From an uncultured Oscillospiraceae bacterium (lineage in GTDB: Bacteria > Bacillota > Clostridia > Oscillospirales > Oscillospiraceae): a stretch of DNA of 41,995 bases. Below the pieces are notes generated by a model. The model worked only from the letters and a program-made list of their open reading frames with translations, had not been told where the DNA came from and did not search any database. Shown in pieces: positions 7,784-16,879 of the stretch. The stretch's first letter is position 1; each line of letters begins with the position of its first letter. The stretch is from NCBI GenBank assembly GCA_900754515.1, contig CAAEDD010000033.1, positions 1 to 41,995 on the forward strand, read 5' to 3'. The position numbers were made by a program, and so were the translations under genes.

Positions 7784-7810
7784 ATTAAAATAAGCTCAGG
7801 AGATGTTTAC

Positions 7811-8497
7811 ATGAAAATACTCATAATAGAAGACGAAAAACTGCTGGCCGATTCCATCAGAACCATGCTGCGCAGCAAGGGCTTTGAGGTGGACGTGTGC
7901 TATGACGGTGAGAGCGGGGCGGATTATGCTCAGCTGGGGGTATACGACCTTCTGATACTGGATGTGATGATGCCGGGTATGAACGGCTATCAGGTGGCAA
8001 GACAGGTGCGCTCCCAGCGCTGCAATACCCCTATACTTATGCTTACTGCCCGTTCGGGACTGGAGGACAGGATAGAAGGCCTGAACGCCGGGGCGGACTA
8101 CTACCTGACAAAGCCCTTTGATATAAGGGAGCTGATGGCCTGCATCAACGCTTTGCTCCGCCGCCAGGGAGGCCAGGTGGATGAGATGGTCTACGGCAAC
8201 ACTGCCCTGGATCTGTCCACCAGCACGCTGATATGCGGGGAAAATTCCGTGCGCTTGTCTACCAGGGAGTTTGACGTTATGCGTCTGCTGATGCAGACCA
8301 GAGAAAAGAATCTGTCCAAGGAAGTTATTCTGGCCCGGGTGTGGGGCTATGACTCCAATGCGGTGGAGAACCATGTGGAGGTATATGTGGGCTTTCTGCG
8401 AAAGAAGCTGCAGAGCATAGGCTCCAACCTGCGTATAGAGGCAATACGTCGTCAGGGCTACCATCTGGAGGTGGATGAGGGATGCTCAGAAAGCTGA
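7811..8497 (+). CDS. OmpR/PhoB-family response regulator
   Basis: A 228-aa DNA-binding response regulator. Receiver domain residues 1-115 carry the acidic pair E7/D8, phospho-acceptor D51 (LILDVMMPG), T79 (MLTA) and K101 (TKPF). The C-terminal winged-helix domain (about 128-223) has the LSTREFDVMRLL and ARVWGYDS elements of the OmpR family. The start at MKILIIEDE is preferred because AGGAG lies 9 nt upstream; an in-frame GTG at 7769 would overlap the promoter. It overlaps the histidine kinase gene by 16 nt, and probably controls the downstream ABC exporter as well as itself. Confidence 0.94.
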   Translation: MKILIIEDEKLLADSIRTMLRSKGFEVDVCYDGESGADYAQLGVYDLLILDVMMPGMNGYQVARQVRSQRCNTPILMLTARSGLEDRIEGLNAGADYYLTKPFDIRELMACINALLRRQGGQVDEMVYGNTALDLSTSTLICGENSVRLSTREFDVMRLLMQTREKNLSKEVILARVWGYDSNAVENHVEVYVGFLRKKLQSIGSNLRIEAIRRQGYHLEVDEGCSES

Positions 8498-9714
8498 GGA
8501 TAAAATTCATCTGCGTCAACATGCTGATAGTAACGCTGATGCTCCTGGTGATATTCGGTATGGTGTTTAAGTTCACCCAGGCCAATCTGGAGCAGCAGAG
8601 TGTGAGCATGATGGAGCAGCTGGCGGAGGACCCCTTCCGTCTCAGCCTTCCGGGAGAACGCCGGGAGGATATTCAGCTGCCTTACTTCGTCCTCCAGCTG
8701 GGACGCAGCGGAGATCTTATTGCCGTGAGCGGAGGTTACTATGATCTCAGCGACCAGGACTTTTTGGCAGAGATAATTGAGACGGCGATATCCACCGGCA
8801 AGAGCATAGGCACAATAGACGAATACAATCTGCGTTACTGCCGGGTGATAAACCCCATGAATCAGAGAATAGTGTTCGTGGATATCTCCAGCGAGAGAGC
8901 AACTCTGAAAAGCCTGCTGGAAACCTGCGCTCTGCTGGGAATATTGAGTATGGGTGTATTTTTCGGCATCAGCCTGCTTCTTGCCCGCTGGGCGGTAAAG
9001 CCGGTGGACAAGGCCTGGCAGCAACAAAAACAGTTTGTGGCCGATGCTTCCCATGAATTGAAGACCCCTCTGGCGGTGATAATGACCAATGCCCAGATGC
9101 TGGAACAGCCGGATTTCCAGCCGGAGCAGCGCAGCCAGTTTGTCTCCAGCATACTCACCATGAGCAGACAGATGCGCTATCTGGTGGAAGATCTGCTGGA
9201 GCTTGCCAGGGCCGACAGCGGACAGAGCCGGGAGAATGCCTCTCAGCTGGACTACTCCAAACTGGTGTCCGACGCTGTCCTGCCCTTTGAGCCGGTGTAC
9301 TTTGAGAAAGAACTGGCGCTGGATGTCCAGGTTGAGCCTGGGATAAGCCTTGAGGGCCGTCAGCAGCAGCTGCGGCAGCTGACTGATATACTGCTGGACA
9401 ACGCGGGAAAATATTCTCTGCCCGGCGGACCGGTGACTCTGCGATTGAGCCGCCAGGGCAGCCGACACTGCCTGCTGAGTGTTTCAAATCCTGCTCCGGA
9501 AATGAGCCGTGAGGAGTGCAGGGATATCTTCAAACGCTTCTATCGTGGCGACAAGGCCCGAAGCAGGGACGGCAGCTACGGCCTGGGCCTGTCCATTGCC
9601 GAGAGCATAGTGAAGGCCCACGGCGGGAAGATAAGCTGTGAATATTCCCAGGGAAAGATAAACTTCAACATAGTCCTGCCGCTGAAGCAGCCTGGCATGT
9701 CCGGAAGAAGCTGA
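8482..9714 (+). CDS. Membrane sensor histidine kinase
   Basis: Partner of the preceding response regulator; 410 aa. TM1 is at about 9-30, the extracytoplasmic sensor region spans about 31-147, and TM2 is at about 148-169. There is only a short HAMP-like linker before the dimerisation helix with the phospho-acceptor H191 (DASHELKTPLAV). The catalytic ATPase domain shows the N box (LTDILLDNAGKYS), a degenerate F box (FKRFYRGDKA) and the G box GLGLSIAESIVKAHGG. The sensor domain is about 115 aa, larger than in intramembrane-sensing BceS-like kinases, so the signal is probably read outside the membrane. The start overlaps the regulator gene, implying coupled translation. Confidence 0.93.
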   Translation: MLRKLRIKFICVNMLIVTLMLLVIFGMVFKFTQANLEQQSVSMMEQLAEDPFRLSLPGERREDIQLPYFVLQLGRSGDLIAVSGGYYDLSDQDFLAEIIETAISTGKSIGTIDEYNLRYCRVINPMNQRIVFVDISSERATLKSLLETCALLGILSMGVFFGISLLLARWAVKPVDKAWQQQKQFVADASHELKTPLAVIMTNAQMLEQPDFQPEQRSQFVSSILTMSRQMRYLVEDLLELARADSGQSRENASQLDYSKLVSDAVLPFEPVYFEKELALDVQVEPGISLEGRQQQLRQLTDILLDNAGKYSLPGGPVTLRLSRQGSRHCLLSVSNPAPEMSREECRDIFKRFYRGDKARSRDGSYGLGLSIAESIVKAHGGKISCEYSQGKINFNIVLPLKQPGMSGRS

Positions 9715-9774
9715 AAGCTGCTGAACATACCTGCGGAGTTAAGCCGGGGAATGCATGAATTTTCCCGTATTTTG

Positions 9775-9827
9775 GGGTTTAATATTTACAGCGGGTTTAA
9801 CAAATAGGCCTTAGGCCGGGATATACT
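9775..9827 (+). promoter_or_regulatory. Candidate regulated promoter of the ABC exporter
   Basis: GGGTTTAA occurs twice in direct repeat (9775-9782 and 9793-9800, 18 nt start to start) just upstream of TATACT at 9822-9827. A small palindrome GGCCTTAGGCC (9807-9817) lies where a -35/spacer would be. OmpR-type regulators bind direct repeats, so these may be sites for the adjacent regulator; the normal -35 is poor. Confidence 0.35.
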
Positions 9828-9862
9828 GAAGAAAAGCAGTAAAAGAAAAAGGAGAGCAGATA

Positions 9863-10567
9863 ATGCCGGAGTTTATAAGTTTTGAAAATGTGGAGAAGGT
9901 ATATAAGGTGGGGGAGGTGGATATCCACGCTCTCAACAGCGCCAGCTTTACGGTAAAGCAGGGGGAAATCTGCGTGATAGTGGGAGCCTCCGGCGCGGGA
10001 AAAACAACTATACTGAATATTCTCGGCGGCATGGACACCATGACAAAGGGCAAGGTGTGGCTGGACGGGAAGGATATATCCACATACAACGAAAAACAGC
10101 TCACCGCCTACCGGCGCTTTGACATAGGCTTTGTATTTCAGTTCTATAATCTTATTCCAAACCTGACGGCTCTTGAGAATGTGGAGCTGGCAGTGCAGAT
10201 ATGCCCGGACCATCTGGACCCGGCTCAGGTCCTGAAGCAAGTGGGGCTGGAGGAGCGCTCCAATAACTTCCCGGCCCAGCTCTCCGGCGGCGAACAACAG
10301 CGGGTGGCCATAGCCCGTGCGCTGGCAAAAAAGCCGAAGCTGCTGCTGTGCGACGAGCCCACCGGCGCTCTGGACTACAACACCGGTAAAGCCATTTTGA
10401 AGCTTTTGCAGGACACCTGCCGCCAGACAAATATGACCATAGTCATAGTCACTCACAACTCCGCTCTCTGCGATATGGCCGACCGGGTAATTAGGGTGAA
10501 GAGCGGAAAAATAGAGTCGGAGACCATAAATGAAAATCCCGTACCCGTAGAGCAGATAGAGTGGTGA
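9863..10567 (+). CDS. ABC transporter ATP-binding protein (MacB/LolD type)
   Basis: Cytoplasmic ATPase for the FtsX-type permease that follows. The 234-aa protein has Walker A GASGAGKTT (41-49), Q-loop FQFYNLIPNLT (92-102), signature LSGGEQQRVAIARAL (140-154), Walker B LLLCDEPTGALD (160-171; D164, E165) and the switch His H198 (VTHNS). These are the features of the o228/MacB family, which drives mechanotransmission rather than classical import. A good AAAGGAG precedes the ATG. It is 148 nt after the kinase gene and 4 nt before the permease start. Confidence 0.95.
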   Translation: MPEFISFENVEKVYKVGEVDIHALNSASFTVKQGEICVIVGASGAGKTTILNILGGMDTMTKGKVWLDGKDISTYNEKQLTAYRRFDIGFVFQFYNLIPNLTALENVELAVQICPDHLDPAQVLKQVGLEERSNNFPAQLSGGEQQRVAIARALAKKPKLLLCDEPTGALDYNTGKAILKLLQDTCRQTNMTIVIVTHNSALCDMADRVIRVKSGKIESETINENPVPVEQIEW

Positions 10568-10571
10568 TACA

Positions 10572-13241
10572 GTGGATATCCTGATAACATCTACAATAAG
10601 GGAAATAAAAAACAGCCTGGGCAGATACCTGGCCATACTCACCATCATAGCTCTGGGCGTGGGGCTGTTTGCGGGACTTCGCATCTGCCGGCCCATGCTT
10701 GTGGACTCTGTGGACAAATACTTTACAGAACAGAACTTTTACGATTACCGTGTCGTGTCCACCATAGGCTTTTCCCAGGATAATGTTTTTAACATGGCGG
10801 AGCAGGATCTGGTGAAGGCGGCAGAGGGCGGTTGCTATGAGGACGTGCTGGTAGATATAGACGGCAATGACCAGGTGTTCCGGGCAAATTCCATTACTGC
10901 CGGAGTCAACCGGCTGAGAGTGGTCTCCGGCCGCCTGCCCGAGTCGGAGGATGAGTGTGTCCTGGATGCGGATAACTGGGGCGAGGACATGCTTGGGCGG
11001 ACAATAAAGCTGTCCGATACAAACTCTGAAGATACCCTGGAGGAGTTTTCCAGGGATGAATTTACCGTGGTGGGTCTGGTGACGAGTCCGCTGTATATTA
11101 ATATGGAGCGGGGGACCAGCTCTTTGGGCAACGGCCACATATCCTCATGTATGTATATAGACAGGGATTGCTTTACTGCCGACTACTATAAGGAAGTGTT
11201 CCTGACCATAGACGACAAGTCCAGCGCCTACAGTGAGCAGTACGATGCCAGAATAGAGGAGACGGAAGATGCAATCACCTCCATGGCAGAGGAACAGGCC
11301 CAGCTGAGATACAAGGAACTGGTGCTGGATAACCGCCAGGAGATAGCCGACGGGCGCAAGACTTTGGATGAGGCGGCGGAGGAGATACAAAAGCAAAAAG
11401 ATGATGCTGCCGCTCAGGTAGAGGAGTTTATGAGCTCCATGGGCTTTTCCCCGTCGGAAAACCCCAGCTACTACAATCAGATGATGGATGAGATAAACGA
11501 GTCCTTTGCCGACGCGGAAGCGGAGCTGGCGGATTACTATGCCGATCTGGACGAGGCAGAGGCGGAGCTTGACGACATTGACGAGCCTAATGTATATGTA
11601 CTCACCCGCAGCGAAAACGCAGGCTATGCCGCCTTCGAGCATGACTCGGCAATTATAGAAAACATATCCGTGGTGTTCCCGGTATTCTTTTTCATGGTGG
11701 CGGCTCTGGTATGCGTGACCACGATGACCAGAATGGTGGACGAGCAGCGTACCCAGATAGGCGTGTGGAAAGCCATGGGCTACGACAAGAGCCTGATAAG
11801 CCTGAAGTATATCATCTATGCCGGTTCCTCCGGCTTTATCGGCAGCGTGCTTGGCTTTTTCGTGGGCACCTATTTCATACCTATGGCCTTCTGGAACGCC
11901 TACAGCAGTATGTATAACTTTACCGAGCAGCTCACATATAACTTTGACCCGATCATGTTTGCCTCTTCTCTGGCTGTGGCCCTCCTGTGTACCGCCGGCG
12001 TAGGACTGTACAGCTGCCGCAAGGAACTGCGGGAGGTACCTGCCTCCATACTCAGGCCAAAGGCCCCCAGAAACGGCAAGCGCATTTTGCTGGAGCGTAT
12101 GGGCTGGATATGGAAGAGAATCAGCTTTCTCCATAAGGTGTCCCTGCGAAACGTCATGCGCTACAAGCAGCGCTTTTTCCTGATGATATTGGGTGTCAGC
12201 GGCTGCACGGCCCTGCTGCTCACAGGATTCGGCGTGCGGGACTCCATACAGAACGTAACTGATTACCAATATGGTGAGATAAGTGTATATGACGCAGAAC
12301 TGAATTTTACCGACGGACTGAGCGATGAGGAGCGGGACAACTTCCAGTCAGGCCACGGGGACATTGGAGAGATATTGTATCTGTCTGCCTCCAGTGTGGA
12401 TATCGGCTCCGAGGATAATCTGAAGAGCTCTACTCTCAGTACGGTACTCAGCGGTGAACTGGAAAACTTCATCCACCTTCGCAGCGAGGAGGGAGAGGTC
12501 TCACTGCCGGAAAACGGGGAGATACTGCTGTCCAAAGGCATGGCCTCTATGCTGAACGTTGGCAGGGGAGACAGCGTCATCGTCACCAACGACGAATTCA
12601 GGAGTCTGGAGCTGACAGTATGCGGTGTGTTTGACAACTACATCGGGGACTATATGTTTGTAACACAGTACACAATGATGCAGCTCAACGGCGAGGCGCC
12701 GCTGAACACTGCCTATGTGATATTTAAGGACGGTGTTGACCAGAACACGGCCTCCGCTCAGCTGTTGGACGATGACCTGGTGAGCCGTGTGGCCCTGAGC
12801 CAGGACACCAAGAACTCCGTGGACAGCTCCTTCTCCAGCCTGAATATTATTGTGGTGCTGATAATCCTATGCGCAGGAGCTTTGGCATTTATAGTGCTGT
12901 TCAACCTCATCAACATTAACATCGGCGAGAGAATCAGGGAGATTGCCACCATAAAGGTGCTGGGCTTTTACAACGGCGAGTCCTCGGCCTATGTGTTCAG
13001 GGAAGTGAATATGCTCACGGTTCTGGGCTCCCTTCTGGGCCTTGTCCTTGGAAAGCTCCTTCACGCCTTCGTCATGACCCAGATACGCACCGACGGAATA
13101 TGCTTTGACGTGCGCATTGCCTGGCAGAGCTACGTTTTCAGCCTTCTTCTCACCTTTGCCTTTGCGGTGCTGGTGAGAATAGCCATGAGCTACAAGCTGG
13201 GAAGGATAAGCATGTCCGAATCCCTGAAGGCCGTGGAATAG
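10572..13241 (+). CDS. FtsX-family ABC permease with a large extracellular coiled coil
   Basis: An 889-aa membrane protein with two FtsX modules. Predicted helices lie at about 19-38, 363-385, 411-441, 457-482, 535-555, 757-780, 812-835 and 850-872. The first extracellular region (about 40-360) includes an Ala/Glu-rich coiled coil (about 223-335), the second spans about 556-756. This two-module layout is common among Firmicute exporters for peptides, lipids or antimicrobials and among cell-wall-hydrolase regulators. It starts with GTG (10572) 4 nt after the ATPase stop; the ribosome site is weak, suggesting coupling. The substrate is unknown; detoxification or envelope-stress relief is inferred from the neighbouring two-component system. 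Confidence 0.92.
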   Translation: MDILITSTIREIKNSLGRYLAILTIIALGVGLFAGLRICRPMLVDSVDKYFTEQNFYDYRVVSTIGFSQDNVFNMAEQDLVKAAEGGCYEDVLVDIDGNDQVFRANSITAGVNRLRVVSGRLPESEDECVLDADNWGEDMLGRTIKLSDTNSEDTLEEFSRDEFTVVGLVTSPLYINMERGTSSLGNGHISSCMYIDRDCFTADYYKEVFLTIDDKSSAYSEQYDARIEETEDAITSMAEEQAQLRYKELVLDNRQEIADGRKTLDEAAEEIQKQKDDAAAQVEEFMSSMGFSPSENPSYYNQMMDEINESFADAEAELADYYADLDEAEAELDDIDEPNVYVLTRSENAGYAAFEHDSAIIENISVVFPVFFFMVAALVCVTTMTRMVDEQRTQIGVWKAMGYDKSLISLKYIIYAGSSGFIGSVLGFFVGTYFIPMAFWNAYSSMYNFTEQLTYNFDPIMFASSLAVALLCTAGVGLYSCRKELREVPASILRPKAPRNGKRILLERMGWIWKRISFLHKVSLRNVMRYKQRFFLMILGVSGCTALLLTGFGVRDSIQNVTDYQYGEISVYDAELNFTDGLSDEERDNFQSGHGDIGEILYLSASSVDIGSEDNLKSSTLSTVLSGELENFIHLRSEEGEVSLPENGEILLSKGMASMLNVGRGDSVIVTNDEFRSLELTVCGVFDNYIGDYMFVTQYTMMQLNGEAPLNTAYVIFKDGVDQNTASAQLLDDDLVSRVALSQDTKNSVDSSFSSLNIIVVLIILCAGALAFIVLFNLININIGERIREIATIKVLGFYNGESSAYVFREVNMLTVLGSLLGLVLGKLLHAFVMTQIRTDGICFDVRIAWQSYVFSLLLTFAFAVLVRIAMSYKLGRISMSESLKAVE

Positions 13242-13270
13242 CGGCTGCCAATTATACAGAACCCCACATA

Positions 13271-13313
13271 AAAAATCCAAGGGCTTTGCCGTATGCAAAA
13301 CCCTTGGATTTTT
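13271..13313. terminator. Bidirectional intrinsic terminator
   Basis: AAAAATCCAAGGG (13271-13283) pairs with CCCTTGGATTTTT (13301-13313); an inner TTTGC/GCAAA stem (13285-13289 with 13295-13299) extends the hairpin. It serves both the ABC permease (rightward) and purF (leftward). Confidence 0.9.
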
Positions 13314-13328
13314 GTATATTGGAATTTG

Positions 13329-14792
13329 TCAGTTCTTTTTTCCCGCGTGGATCTTCTGCTGAAATTTATCCTTTTCCCTGGAACTGGGGACCGCCGTGGG
13401 ATAGCCGCCGCCAAAGCAGGCGGTGCAGAAGCCCTGAGCGGAATCACCGGCCAGCCGCATTGCATTTTCCAGACTGAGATAGCCCAGAGAGTCCACCCCG
13501 ATTATCCCGGCAATATCCTCCACACTGTGGTGGTTTGCGATGAGCTTTTCCTCATCGTCGATGTCGGTGCCGTAAAAGCAGGCATTTACAAAGGGAGGAG
13601 CGCTGACACGCATATGTATCTCCTTGGCTCCGGCCCGGCGCAGCAGCTCAATGGTACGGCGGCAGGTAGTGCCCCGGACGATGGAGTCATCAATCATTAC
13701 CACACGTTTGCCCTCCACCACGGCACGGATGGGATTGAGCTTGATGTTCACGCCGTTCTCCCGCATCTCCTGAGTGGGGGAGATGAAGGTACGGCCGATG
13801 TATTTGTTCTTGGTAAAGCCCAGCGCATAGGGAATGCCGGACTGAGCTGCATAGCCCAGCGCTGCGTCTATGCCGGAGTCCGGCACGCCGATGACCACGT
13901 CAGCTTCCACAGGGTGTTCCTGAGCGAGAAAGGCTCCGGCTCTGTTCCTGGCAAGGCAGACGCTGCATCCGTCTATGACCGAGTCAGGCCGGGCAAAGTA
14001 GATATATTCAAACACGCACAGGCTACGCTTTGCCTGGCCGCAGTGGCTGCGGTCCAGGCGGATGCCCTGGGAGGTGACGGTGACCACCTCGCCGGGGAGC
14101 AGGTCCCGCTCAAATTCGGCGCCTACTGCGTCCAAAGCGCAGGACTCACTGGAAAAGACTATCATGCCGTCCCGGCGGCGTCCCATGCATAATGGACGAA
14201 AGCCGTGGGGGTCCCTGGCGGCGATGAGCTTGTTGGGGGAGGAGATTACCAGAGAGTAGGCTCCCACCAGAGTATCCATGGCGGCGGAGACTGCCGCCTC
14301 GATGGAGGGACAGCGCAGGCGTTCCTGCACTATCATGTAGGCTATGACTTCCGAGTCGGTAGTGGTGTGGAAGATGGAGCCACGCTCCTCCATTTTCTTC
14401 CTCAGCTCCATGGAGTTTACAAGATTCCCGTTGTGGGCCAGGGCCATGCGCCCTTTGTGGTGATTGATAATCAGAGGCTGGAGATTGTTCTTGTGGTCAG
14501 AGCCGGTGGTGGCGTAGCGCACGTGGCCCACGGCAATATTGCCGCTGCCCAAATCTTTGAGCCGCTGAGGGCTGAACACCTCATTGACCAGCCCCACATC
14601 CCGGTAGGAGGTGAACACACCGTCGTCGTTGATAACGATGCCGGCGCTCTCCTGACCCCGATGCTGAAGGGAATAAAGCCCATAATACATAAGCGGAGCC
14701 AGCTGGGCGCTTTCCGGGGAAAAAATACCGAAGACGCCGCATTCCTCGTGTATGTGCCGGGAGCCGGGACAGGAAAACTCAGTGCGCGTCAT
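13329..14792 (-). CDS. purF: Amidophosphoribosyltransferase
   Basis: First committed step of purine synthesis: PRPP + glutamine to 5-phosphoribosylamine. An N-terminal nucleophile glutaminase domain follows a short propeptide; C18 in HEECGVFGIF becomes the N-terminal Cys after cleavage. The PRPP motif VVMIDDSIVRGTT lies near residue 365. Cys residues at CSVC, NACFYG and near the end CTACFGGGYP match the Fe-S, propeptide-bearing Bacillus subtilis type. The ATG at 14792 is chosen; an in-frame TTG at 14798 is less likely. It overlaps the end of purC by 14 nt, so purC-purF are one leftward operon. Other pur genes are not in the window. Confidence 0.95.
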   Translation of the reverse strand: MTRTEFSCPGSRHIHEECGVFGIFSPESAQLAPLMYYGLYSLQHRGQESAGIVINDDGVFTSYRDVGLVNEVFSPQRLKDLGSGNIAVGHVRYATTGSDHKNNLQPLIINHHKGRMALAHNGNLVNSMELRKKMEERGSIFHTTTDSEVIAYMIVQERLRCPSIEAAVSAAMDTLVGAYSLVISSPNKLIAARDPHGFRPLCMGRRRDGMIVFSSESCALDAVGAEFERDLLPGEVVTVTSQGIRLDRSHCGQAKRSLCVFEYIYFARPDSVIDGCSVCLARNRAGAFLAQEHPVEADVVIGVPDSGIDAALGYAAQSGIPYALGFTKNKYIGRTFISPTQEMRENGVNIKLNPIRAVVEGKRVVMIDDSIVRGTTCRRTIELLRRAGAKEIHMRVSAPPFVNACFYGTDIDDEEKLIANHHSVEDIAGIIGVDSLGYLSLENAMRLAGDSAQGFCTACFGGGYPTAVPSSREKDKFQQKIHAGKKN

Positions 14793-15498
14793 GGTCAAGA
14801 AGCCTCTTCATTATCTCCTCATAGGCAGCTTCCACACCGCCCATGTCCCGGCGGAAGCGGTCCTTATCCAGTTTCTCATGGGTCTTGGCATCCCAGAGGC
14901 GGCAGGTGTCCGGGCTTATCTCGTCGGCCAGAACTATGCTGCCGTCGGAAAGTCTGCCGAACTCCAGCTTAAAGTCCACCAGGATGACGCCGCACTCGGC
15001 CCACAGGCCTTTAAGAAAATCATTGACTCTGAAGGCATAGTCCTTTATTGTTTCTATCTCCTGGGCGGTGGCCAGCTTCAGCGCCAGAGCGTGGTAGCTG
15101 TTTATCAAAGGGTCGCCCAGCTCATCATTTTTGTAGGAGAACTCAATGGTGGGAGCGTCGAAGACGATACCCTCCTCCACTCCGTAGCGCTTGGCAAAGG
15201 AACCGGCGGAGATGTTGCGGATGATGACCTCCAAAGGCACTATGGATACCTTTTTCACCAGTGTCTCCCGTTCGCTCAGCTCCCGGACGAAATGGGTGGG
15301 GATGCCCTGCTTCTCCAGCTTAGCCATGAGTCGGTTGCTCATCTGGTTGTTGATAACACCCTTTCCGGCTATGCTGCCCTTTTTAAGCCCGTTAAAGGCC
15401 GTGGCATCATCCTTGTAGTCCACTATAAGCAGCTGCGGGTCGTCCGTCTTATATACTCTCTTTGCCTTGCCCTCGTAGAGCTGTTCCAATTTTTCCAT
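14779..15498 (-). CDS. purC: Phosphoribosylaminoimidazole-succinocarboxamide (SAICAR) synthase
   Basis: Joins CAIR and aspartate with ATP in purine synthesis. The 239-aa length and motifs are standard: YEGKAKRVY at the N-terminus, VPLEVIIRNISAGSFAKR (about 92-109), and LVDFKLEFGR plus LADEISPDTCRLWD in the second half. GGAGG 8 nt upstream fixes the ATG at 15498. It is the first gene of the purC-purF operon; purE, which often precedes purC, is absent. Confidence 0.96.
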   Translation of the reverse strand: MEKLEQLYEGKAKRVYKTDDPQLLIVDYKDDATAFNGLKKGSIAGKGVINNQMSNRLMAKLEKQGIPTHFVRELSERETLVKKVSIVPLEVIIRNISAGSFAKRYGVEEGIVFDAPTIEFSYKNDELGDPLINSYHALALKLATAQEIETIKDYAFRVNDFLKGLWAECGVILVDFKLEFGRLSDGSIVLADEISPDTCRLWDAKTHEKLDKDRFRRDMGGVEAAYEEIMKRLLDHDAH

Positions 15499-15530
15499 GG
15501 CTCATGCCTCCATTAAAAAATTATGTTCAG

Positions 15531-15559
15531 ATATTATCACCCCATATGCGCCTTCGCAA
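15531..15559 (-). promoter_or_regulatory. Candidate purC-purF promoter
   Basis: On the minus strand TTGCGA (15559-15554), 17 nt, TAATAT (15536-15531) with an extended-10 TG one base before it. It lies 33 nt before the purC start codon. Confidence 0.42.
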
Positions 15560-15680
15560 CAGGATTTTGTTATTTTGTTGGAATGTACAAGCCGGAGGGG
15601 CAGCAGCGGCTTTACTTTACTGCAAAAAGCCGTGATATTTTCTCCCTGACGGCGGGCTGTGGAAGGGGACGGCTTAGAAG

Positions 15681-15709
15681 TTGACAAGCGACTTTCCCCG
15701 GCATATAAT
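15681..15709 (+). promoter_or_regulatory. Consensus sigma-A promoter of the DAHP synthase gene
   Basis: TTGACA (15681-15686) and TATAAT (15704-15709) are both perfect and separated by exactly 17 nt. A transcript would begin near 15716, about 50 nt before the ATG at 15767. This rules out a further-upstream start codon in the same open frame. Confidence 0.85.
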
Positions 15710-15766
15710 GTCCACCAAGACAGAGAGCAGCTGCGAAAACAGGCTGCCTATGAGGAGAAAAACCCT

Positions 15767-16798
15767 ATGAACATGGAATTTGTGCGCAAACTTACCATTC
15801 CCGCAGAGGTAAAGGAGATGTATCCCCTCACCGGAGATATGGCAAAATGCTTTGAGCAGAGAGACATACAGCTGAAAAAAATATTGTCGGGCAGGGATGA
15901 CAGACTTCTGCTCATTATCGGCCCCTGCTCCGCAGATAACCCGGACAGCGTTCTGGACTATATGAACAGGCTGCGCAAGGTACAGGAGGAAGTGGAGGAC
16001 AAAATTTTTATCGTACCCCGCTGCTATACCAACAAGCCACGCACCACAGGCAAGGGCTACAAGGGAATGCTGCATCAACCGGACCCGGGGCACAAGCCGG
16101 ATATGTTCAAGGGGCTTATAGCCATCCGTGAAATGCACATGCGCGTAGTGCAGGAGACGGGCTTCACCTGTGCCGACGAGATGCTCTATACTGAAAATTA
16201 CAAGTATCTGGACGATATTCTGGGATATGTGGCCGTGGGCGCCCGCTCCGTGGAGAATCAGCAGCACCGCCTCACCTCCAGCGGTATCGAGGTGCCTGTG
16301 GGCATGAAGAACCCCACCTCCGGAGATCTCTCCGTTATGATGAACGCAATTACTGCCGCCCAGGACAAGCACACATTTATATATCGAGGCTGGGAGGTAC
16401 ACTCTCAGGGCAACCCATATGCCCATGCCATACTCAGAGGTTACGTGAACAAGCAGGGACACAGCCACCCCAACTATCACTATGAGGACATTCTGCTGGT
16501 CAGTCAGCTCTATGAGCAGAGCCCGGAGCTTACAAACCCCGCCGTTATCATAGACTGCAATCACTCCAACTCCGGCAAGCAGCCTTTGGAGCAGGTGCGC
16601 ATAGCCAAGGAGATAGTGCTCAACCGCAGCCTTAACGCCCAGGTGGGCAGATTGGTCAAGGGACTCATGATAGAGAGCTACATTGAAGACGGGGCTCAGT
16701 GCGTGGGCGGTGGCTGCTACGGCAAGTCCATTACCGACGCCTGCCTTGGCTGGGACAAGAGCTGCCGCCTTATATACGATCTGGCGGAAATGTTGTGA
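15767..16798 (+). CDS. aroF: 3-deoxy-7-phosphoheptulonate (DAHP) synthase, type I
   Basis: Condenses phosphoenolpyruvate with erythrose-4-phosphate, the first step of the shikimate pathway. The 343-aa protein has the AroF/G/H-family signatures LLIIGPCSADN (PEP site), RCYTNKPRTTGKGYKG, GARSVENQQHR, VGMKNPTSGDL and the metal-site region IDCNHSNSGK. Erythrose-4-phosphate comes from transketolase, also encoded in this window. The start is set by the promoter at 15681-15709 and by GAGGAG (15752-15757); an in-frame ATG at 15773 is an alternative. Regulation by aromatic amino acids is expected from the family but cannot be assigned from sequence by eye. It is a single-gene unit. Confidence 0.94.
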   Translation: MNMEFVRKLTIPAEVKEMYPLTGDMAKCFEQRDIQLKKILSGRDDRLLLIIGPCSADNPDSVLDYMNRLRKVQEEVEDKIFIVPRCYTNKPRTTGKGYKGMLHQPDPGHKPDMFKGLIAIREMHMRVVQETGFTCADEMLYTENYKYLDDILGYVAVGARSVENQQHRLTSSGIEVPVGMKNPTSGDLSVMMNAITAAQDKHTFIYRGWEVHSQGNPYAHAILRGYVNKQGHSHPNYHYEDILLVSQLYEQSPELTNPAVIIDCNHSNSGKQPLEQVRIAKEIVLNRSLNAQVGRLVKGLMIESYIEDGAQCVGGGCYGKSITDACLGWDKSCRLIYDLAEML

Positions 16799-16808
16799 AT
16801 GGAAAGTT

Positions 16809-16841
16809 AAAAGGGTATCGCTGAAAAAGCGATACCCTTTT
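16809..16841. terminator. Strong intrinsic terminator
   Basis: A perfect 14-bp stem (16809-16822 with 16828-16841), 5-nt GAAAA loop, followed by ATTTTTT. It lies between convergent genes and can act on both. Confidence 0.93.
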
Positions 16842-16879
16842 ATTTTTTCCTGCTCCTTGTGATTCTTGGAGTCTGACGT

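Larger units (their letters stand above)
7290..7810. other. Divergent intergenic region between htrA and the two-component system
   Basis: These 521 bp contain two strong RNA-like hairpins (7515-7549 and 7581-7638), a weak hairpin with T-run near 7716-7750, and the promoter of the response regulator. Short frames in it (for example 7612-7704 on plus) have no ribosome site and are not called. No tRNA or known riboswitch was recognised. Confidence 0.6.
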
